Below are positions 58,092 through 64,000 of a stretch of 64,000 bases of DNA, piece after piece; position 1 is the stretch's first letter, and every line of letters starts with the position of its first letter. Location: assembly GCA_028015205.1 (NCBI GenBank), contig CM051516.1:49666230-49730229 (forward strand), in the 5' to 3' direction. The notes beneath the pieces are model-generated. The model was not told the DNA's origin, did no database searches, and was given only the letters and a program-made list of their open reading frames with translations. Source of the DNA: Mytilisepta virgata. Lineage: Eukaryota; Mollusca; Bivalvia; Mytilida; Mytilidae. Both the position numbers and the translations under genes were made by a program.

Positions 58092-61000
58092 CCAAAAACA
58101 AAATTTGATTACAATAATTAATATTTCCAAAGACACCAAATACTTGCAAGACCACCGAGTATAGGACTGCTTGAATATCAGTATCACAGTTCATTAATGT
58201 ACTTAAATACAGAATTGAAACTGAGGAGGGTACGGCCTTGATCAAAATAAAGAATGTTTATTCTTAATACTTATTCTCTGATCTAAATAGCTAAACAGGT
58301 ACCTGAAACACTTTGGTTGGTCATATTTAGTTAGACGGATTGGGAGTGGTACCTCATTAATATATTTTACTAACATCCACACCTCCTCCAAAAGAACAGA
58401 TGCTTAAACAAAGGCAATATTAAAACATTGACAAACAACACATGCCAGGTCAAGAAAACCTGACTTACTACAAACACAAAGTGTGGTGGGTTTAAACATG
58501 TTTTTTTATGTGGACAAACTTATCCCTTTCACACATCTATACTCTTAAGATCTGAAGAATAAAAACTCACAATGATAAACCTTGCAGCTATAAATGCCCT
58601 TTTCCTTAAAAAATGATACATAGGCACTATGAATGTCTGACACTGATTTTGTTTTGACATTTTTTAAAAGTGTCTCTTAATATCTGTTCCAAAAAACAAA
58701 AAAAAAATTTGACTGCCTACCTTCCAATACCCAACAGCCATAGGTCGGGTTTGGGCAAACTGAAATATTTTTAAGGCTGGCCTTGCATATTTTCAATTTT
58801 TTTTTTTGAAATTATATTCGTTAGTATTTTGAGTCAGCACATGATTTTAATTAAACTTGAACAATAGTACAGTAGGCCTACCATGGTCAAAATCATGCAG
58901 GAATGTAAGTTAAAAAAAGTGGCAATGAGTCCTGGGACTCATCAAAATCAGCTGGGACCCACCATTCTGAAAAATGTTAAGTCCCAGGACTCATCATTAA
59001 AAACTCTTAGTGAGAACCCTAATTAATTGTAAGTTTCATGGAGGACACTATTAATGTTACATCTATATGTAAAGTACTTTAACTTGAAATCAAGTTTTGT
59101 TAGTTGGTAAACCATACAATTAAAAACCTATGCAACCACCATATTACATTGTATAATATGAAACAGATGCAACCTGAAAACCTTCTTAATAGCAGGAAAA
59201 CATGATAAATTTTTTATTTATGTAAATTTGATTCCACATACATGATATAGTTTCGTTCATGTTTATTTTATTTTGATTAATAGTTTATTTTGTCCTAGTT
59301 ATTGCTTATTGTTCAGATCGAGCTATAATCTTTTGAATTTCTTCACTTAAGAGCTAGATTTGCTCACTTAAATTAATGCATACACCAGGGTTCACCACAC
59401 TAGGAGAAGTGGGAAATGTAGTCTCCCTTTAATCAAAGAAGTCTCCCTGTTAAACATGTATGTCTGCCTGATTTTTCTGAAAAATTCCTTATAAATCAAA
59501 TTAATATGTGATTAGTTCAATGTTCAAGTCTCCCTATGATTTGATATTTTGTCCCTGTTTTCATATTGGGTAGAAGTGACTTCTTCCTTTAGGTTTAAAG
59601 TATGGTGAACCTTGATAAACATAAAATGAAGAAATTCTTGAAAATGATAATTTTAAAATAACAGATGCATGACAATAAAAATTGAAATTCAGATTATTTC
59701 ATGACATAAAATCCAACATTAAACATGTTAAAGAACACACATTAATTTTGTAAGAACAAAAATATTAGATAAACATTGTCTTGATGGTGAATAATGTGAG
59801 ACGGTACACCGTCTATTTTAGGGCAACCTTATTTTCTTGTATAAATGTTCTCCATCACAGTCACTTTCTATAATCTGAAGTGCATATTACGTTCAATAGT
59901 TGGATGATGAAAATGTATTTGCTAAAGTCTTTTTGACTGCAGAGTTCAGCTATCAGTTGTATGCAGAAAATTATACATATTATGCAAATTGTAACTTTCT
60001 GGTGAACTTATTGAGGCCCATGCTGATCAATATTAATATATATATCAGATTTTTTTTCTAAAGAGACATGGCTCATTTAACTGAAATTTAAATTTTTCAG
60101 AAAAAAGTTTTGGTGCATGACATAAAATATTGTCAATTTTACCTCATCTGTTATGCTTCAGGTTGATTTCTCTTTTTATTTTTTTAAATATTCTAAAAAA
60201 AAAATTCATATAACATAATTGACCAATTTCCAATAAAGGTATAAATTACTGCCCTTACTATTAACCTAACGCTATTGCATTTAGGCTTATAAATGTATTA
60301 CAGTATATCCAAATCTTGTTGTTTATTCCTGCAATAAAGAACTTTACTTAATTCCCTCCATGGGCTTAATTGCCTGATATTACTTAAATAATAGGTTTTA
60401 GGTAATTATACTGGTAAAATTTTGCATAATCCAATACATCAAGAGTCATAGCTGTAGTTAGAGATCATGGGAGTAACATAATAAATTGTTAAAATGGGAT
60501 ATAGTGGTTAATTATTAAAAAGGCCTAGAATGCAGCATTTTGCTTCATTTGTTTGAAATTTTTCCAAAGCAACCCCCCCCCCAAAAAGCTTGGCTTTCGT
60601 CATTTGGAGAGACAGTTAAAACCTTTTAATTTTAGTGAAATTAAAATCATGTCCAGCCCTGTGAGCTACATACCTAAAAAAAATAGTGTTAAACCCTGTT
60701 TTTAACTAAAATTATTTCATCATAGACACAGTTGTAGTTAACGAAGAAAGATATATACAAAAAGACAGTATATAACTGAAAGGGATATTCACACAAAATG
60801 ATTTTGGTCTGGATATAGCTGCAGTGCTACTTAAGCACAAAACTATCTGCTTTGTATTCTAAAATTTGTCAAATAGGTACATTTTCATTCATATTGGGTG
60901 TGATTTTGACATTATTTCATATCATCTGTATAGTATTTTATAAGAATTATATGCGTTGTGTAAATAGAATTGATAAAAACATTTTTTTGAAAATGTACTG

Positions 61001-63716
61001 AACTCTGTCAGCAACCATGTTATTCTATTTATCATGTAAATGTATTGAACAGCAATGAAAGAATACAGGCCAACAGATGCCACAACTAATCCATCTTTAA
61101 TAGCAGCTGCAGCAAATATGCCAGCATACCAACATCTTATTGAAGAAGCAGTTAATTTTGCAAAGGCCAGTGGAGGGTTTGTATAAAAGTTTGCAGTATG
61201 AAAACTTTGATGAATGTTTCTTATTCTTTCTCTTTATTATACAACCGCAAATATTTATGCATGTATTATGGCATGAGCCTGTCGGCAGCGGTGTTATTGG
61301 TGTCCGTATAAAAGTCTTACTTTAATTGTTTACCTATAGACATATTTCAGTCATATCATGCTGTGCTTAGCGAATCCATTTTTTTGAAATATGCAAATAT
61401 AAATTACTCAGTCATATAAGAATAAAACTGACATAAACTATATACTCTAATGATATTTATTTAGTATTAAATTGCTTTATTTAAACTTTGTAAGACATAA
61501 AAGGACCTATATTTTGTATTTTAACTAATTATATGTTTTTTTTATTGATACTTAACTACTGTTGGTTCTGCGTACTGTAATTAAAGCTGGACAAATATCA
61601 TTATACTACTTTTTTTCCTAATAAGTTGAATTGAGTCTTTACCTTATTTTAGTTTAAAACTTTGTCATCTTAAGAAAACTCTTGTAAATTGTAGCAAGAC
61701 CCAGTAATAATCATAAATTATGTATGTTTTTATATATTCCAGTTCAAAATTTAGAATCTTATTAAGAGGTACCGGTAATCTCGGGTAAAAATTTTATCTC
61801 CCCTTACTCCCTGAAAAAAGTGAGGCAGGTGGAATTTATGATTTATTTTTTCACAACCATAGGAAAATGTTTTCACACATGTTATATCTTATATAAAGTT
61901 ACAATATGATTGTGGCTTTTATGCAGAGCACTATGAAAATTTTTAATAATTTCAGTTTTCAATCAGTTTGGAAGTTTGTGCACAAACGAAAATATTCAAT
62001 TGAAAGATACAAATTCATATTTAGAAATTTTACAATGTCATTAAATTATTCCAACCCAATGGTTTGCCCAGCATTGACCCAGCCAGGAATGAGAATTTGA
62101 AAATTAATTTTAGTTTGTCTAATGCTTTCCCAAGATAAAATGTCAAAACTAACTACAGACAAATCTTTATTTTTGGATGTATATTTAAATTAAAATGAAG
62201 CAATTTTAATAACATCTACTTTATAGATCCGTTGAAGAGCAGATCGAGGCAGCTATGGATAAAGTTTATGTATTGTTTGGTATTGAGATTCTAAAGATAG
62301 TTCCAGGTCGCGTTTCAACAGAAGTAGATGCAAGGTATTACTTATCATAATTTTTAAGGAGAAAAATGGATGTGGGGTTTTTGTGCATATGAAATGAAGG
62401 AGTAGGGCAAGAAAGGATTTTGAACAAAATCCTATACTGATTAATATAGTCAAACCTTATTTAATATTGGTCGAAACGTTGGGTATTTTTAACTTTTTAG
62501 TTTGTTCATGTTGTTGTTGTTTTTTTTACGATTTTATATTTGGTTTTGTTCGACTTGTGTATTTCATACATTTTAGTCGTTTTATGCCCCTTTTGACAGC
62601 TCACCATTTCCATTTATTTTTCTTGTTACTTTTTTAATAAGCACCTCTATATACATGTGTAGCAAATCACTTTCTGTAGAGGCACTGTTAAAATGTCTAT
62701 GTTATTAACAAAGGTTGTAAAATTAACTTTTGTATAAAGGGCACCTGATTATAAAAGACCCTATCTTTAGTCCTGTGGGTTCCCTTTATACACAGATTTG
62801 CCTTTAATTAAACAGAGCAGAATGGGGAAAGGATTTATACACTCATGAAACACTAAAGAAAAGTTCATGTTTTTGGATGCTTTGAAAAATTTTGATCCAG
62901 GGAAAATGTACCTGAAACAAAGGGAAACAGTTTGCCAAGTTTGTTTTTATACATGTTATATAATAAAAATAATATCATAAGGATGATAACTGTTCATATA
63001 TTATTATTAGATTATAATCAAACTTTGAAAAAATGCACCTTTTCAGCTATTTCTTTGTGTGACTTTAAAATTGTATAAAAATGTATGTCAGGGAAAAGAA
63101 ATTGTTCATACAATTATATGCTGTTCATTAGCATAATTTCCTAATTTTTTTTTTAATTTATTGAAGGATCGTTTAATCAGAAACAAAGGAAAATACAAAT
63201 TTTCTCTAAATAATTTTCCATTAGCAAAAAATCATTTCTGTTTAGCTGATGATATTATTTCTAACTTGACATGTAAATAATTTTTTGGTTTCATTAAAAT
63301 TTTAAAATATTTAAACCATTGTAGAGTAGAAATTTGATGGCTCAAACTTCAAGTGACCATCAATATCTGCTCGAGTTTTGGGTATTTCCAGTTGCTGAGA
63401 TTTGATTAAGTACACAAAATTGCCAGTGCCATACCGTAAAGCTGATCATTACCATGAAATATTCCAAAGTCCAAAGGTTTTTGAGCCATCATAATATCAT
63501 AAAAAAAATACTACTGCTTACTTCAAGGATCTTGAAATTTCATCAGCCCAAATTTCTTAAAATTGATGGTTTTTTAATTGACAGGATGTCATTTGACAAA
63601 GATGGAATGGTAGCTAAAGCTAAGAAATTTATTGACATGTATAAAGCTGCTGGAATTAGTAAAGAAAGAATTCTCATAAAATTATCCTCTACCTGGGAGG
63701 GAATTCAGGCTGCAAA
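55599..63716 (+). CDS. TALDO1: Transaldolase, exons 1-4 (3' partial)
   Basis: Exons 55599-55692, 61053-61176, 62227-62334 and 63585-63716 join in frame with GT-AG introns and give the first 152 residues. Transaldolase transfers a three-carbon dihydroxyacetone unit between sugar phosphates in the non-oxidative pentose phosphate pathway, in the cytosol. Recognisable motifs are [30 protein letters not shown] (the DATTNPSL signature), [10 protein letters not shown] and [17 protein letters not shown]141 in [11 protein letters not shown] matches the Schiff-base lysine, K142 in the human enzyme. The N-terminal [10 protein letters not shown] corresponds to the short basic lead of animal enzymes. Start ATG 55599 gives the family's expected length before LDQLK. 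A GTAAGT donor at 63717 shows the gene continues beyond the window. Intron 1 is 5.4 kb and holds retroelement fragments. Confidence 0.95.
56451..56819 (-). mobile_element. LINE ORF2 C-terminal fragment
   Basis: The minus-strand frame (122 codons) contains [20 protein letters not shown] followed by KKYTNMR. This is the cysteine-rich C-terminal motif of non-LTR ORF2 proteins (C..C....EDE.HFL..C..Y...R). No RT domain is adjacent. It is a truncated copy in TALDO1 intron 1, opposite to the gene. Confidence 0.7.
57316..58370 (+). mobile_element. Penelope-like retroelement fragment between direct repeats
   Basis: 57376-57600 reads [11 protein letters not shown]...[15 protein letters not shown], matching the catalytic C motif (YxDD) and following region of Penelope-type reverse transcriptases. 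After a frameshift near 57600, 57620-57990 continues [21 protein letters not shown] and RLLKQGY, also typical of that family. A ~50-bp direct repeat (TATTTAGTTAGACGGATTGG) flanks it at 57316-57367 and 58317-58370. A GT/TA microsatellite interrupts it near 58060. The copy is dead and lacks the N-terminal RT motifs. Confidence 0.65.
58060..58090. repeat. (GT)n(AT)n microsatellite
   Basis: About twelve GT repeats followed by a short TA run. Confidence 0.9.
58400..61052. other. TALDO1 intron 1, 3' half
   Basis: AT-rich intronic sequence without recognisable exons. A short imperfect pair, TGGGACTCATCA and CCAGGACTCATCA, at 58930-58995 is the only local repeat noticed. Confidence 0.4.
61177..63584. 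other. TALDO1 introns 2 and 3
   Basis: Apart from exon 3 at 62227-62334 this is AT-rich intronic DNA. No other exon or transposon was recognised. Confidence 0.4.
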
Positions 63717-64000
63717 GTAAGTATACACCATAAAAACAATACTGTTTACTTGAAGGATTTTGGAAATTCATCACCTGCCAGACATTTTTTGATAGACATG
63801 AACTATCAGTTTGCGTTTATTCTTTGGCAACAATGATAATAAACTACAGTCAACTCTCGTTATCTCAAACAGCATAAGTCAAATTTCCGATGTCTTGAAT
63901 TTTTATTGTGGTCCCAAATGTTTTACAGTGCAAATATATGTATTTTGACTCATGTTTAGTGGAATTGAAATGAGTAGAATTTTCTTCTGTCACGAACTAA

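Overview
The window is animal nuclear DNA, AT-rich, with short exons in long introns full of repeats. The dispersed repeats point to a bivalve mollusc and most likely a mussel (Mytilidae). Two repeats, near 16.7 kb and 47.0 kb, resemble sequences I remember as common in Mytilus; that is recollection, not a search. No bacterial operon, CRISPR array, rRNA or functional tRNA gene is visible.

Three host genes can be assembled exon by exon, all on the + strand, with consistent splice sites and reading phase. (1) 1-4537 is the 3' part of a gene for a single-pass membrane protein: ectodomain, one EGF-like domain, membrane helix and acidic tail. (2) 23750-43466 is a complete 14-exon LAS1L gene (449 aa), the ITS2 pre-rRNA endoribonuclease, with its HEPN motif RHDATH. 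(3) 55599-63716 is the first four exons of transaldolase (TALDO1), including the Schiff-base lysine; the gene runs off the right edge. The three genes share no pathway and do not form a functional cluster.

The rest is mobile and repetitive DNA. 8.1-11.3 kb holds hairpin-ended elements filled with ~150-160 bp tandem repeats. 12.9-14.15 kb has a compact TATA-hairpin-AATAAA module and a 77-bp duplication. 14.9-15.4 kb is a MITE filled with 22 GATATC palindromes. 17.65-17.92 kb is a SINE with a 14-bp target duplication. 18.3-22.2 kb is an inverted-repeat element interrupted by a near-intact piggyBac transposon (513-aa transposase with one intron); a neighbouring repeat unit preserves the empty site. 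22.9-23.05 kb is a 132-bp element with a 9-bp target duplication.

LAS1L introns contain Penelope-like and LINE fragments, two families of Helitron-like non-autonomous elements, a 42-bp minisatellite, MITEs and SINE copies. 43.5-55.6 kb between LAS1L and TALDO1 has a PIF/Harbinger derivative with a Myb-like remnant, further Helitron-like elements and tandem repeats. TALDO1 intron 1 carries LINE and Penelope fragments.

I did not find a convincing new multi-gene system. The most informative signals are transposon structures: exact insertion footprints, two hairpin-ended element families with the same architecture, and a possible decayed hammerhead ribozyme.
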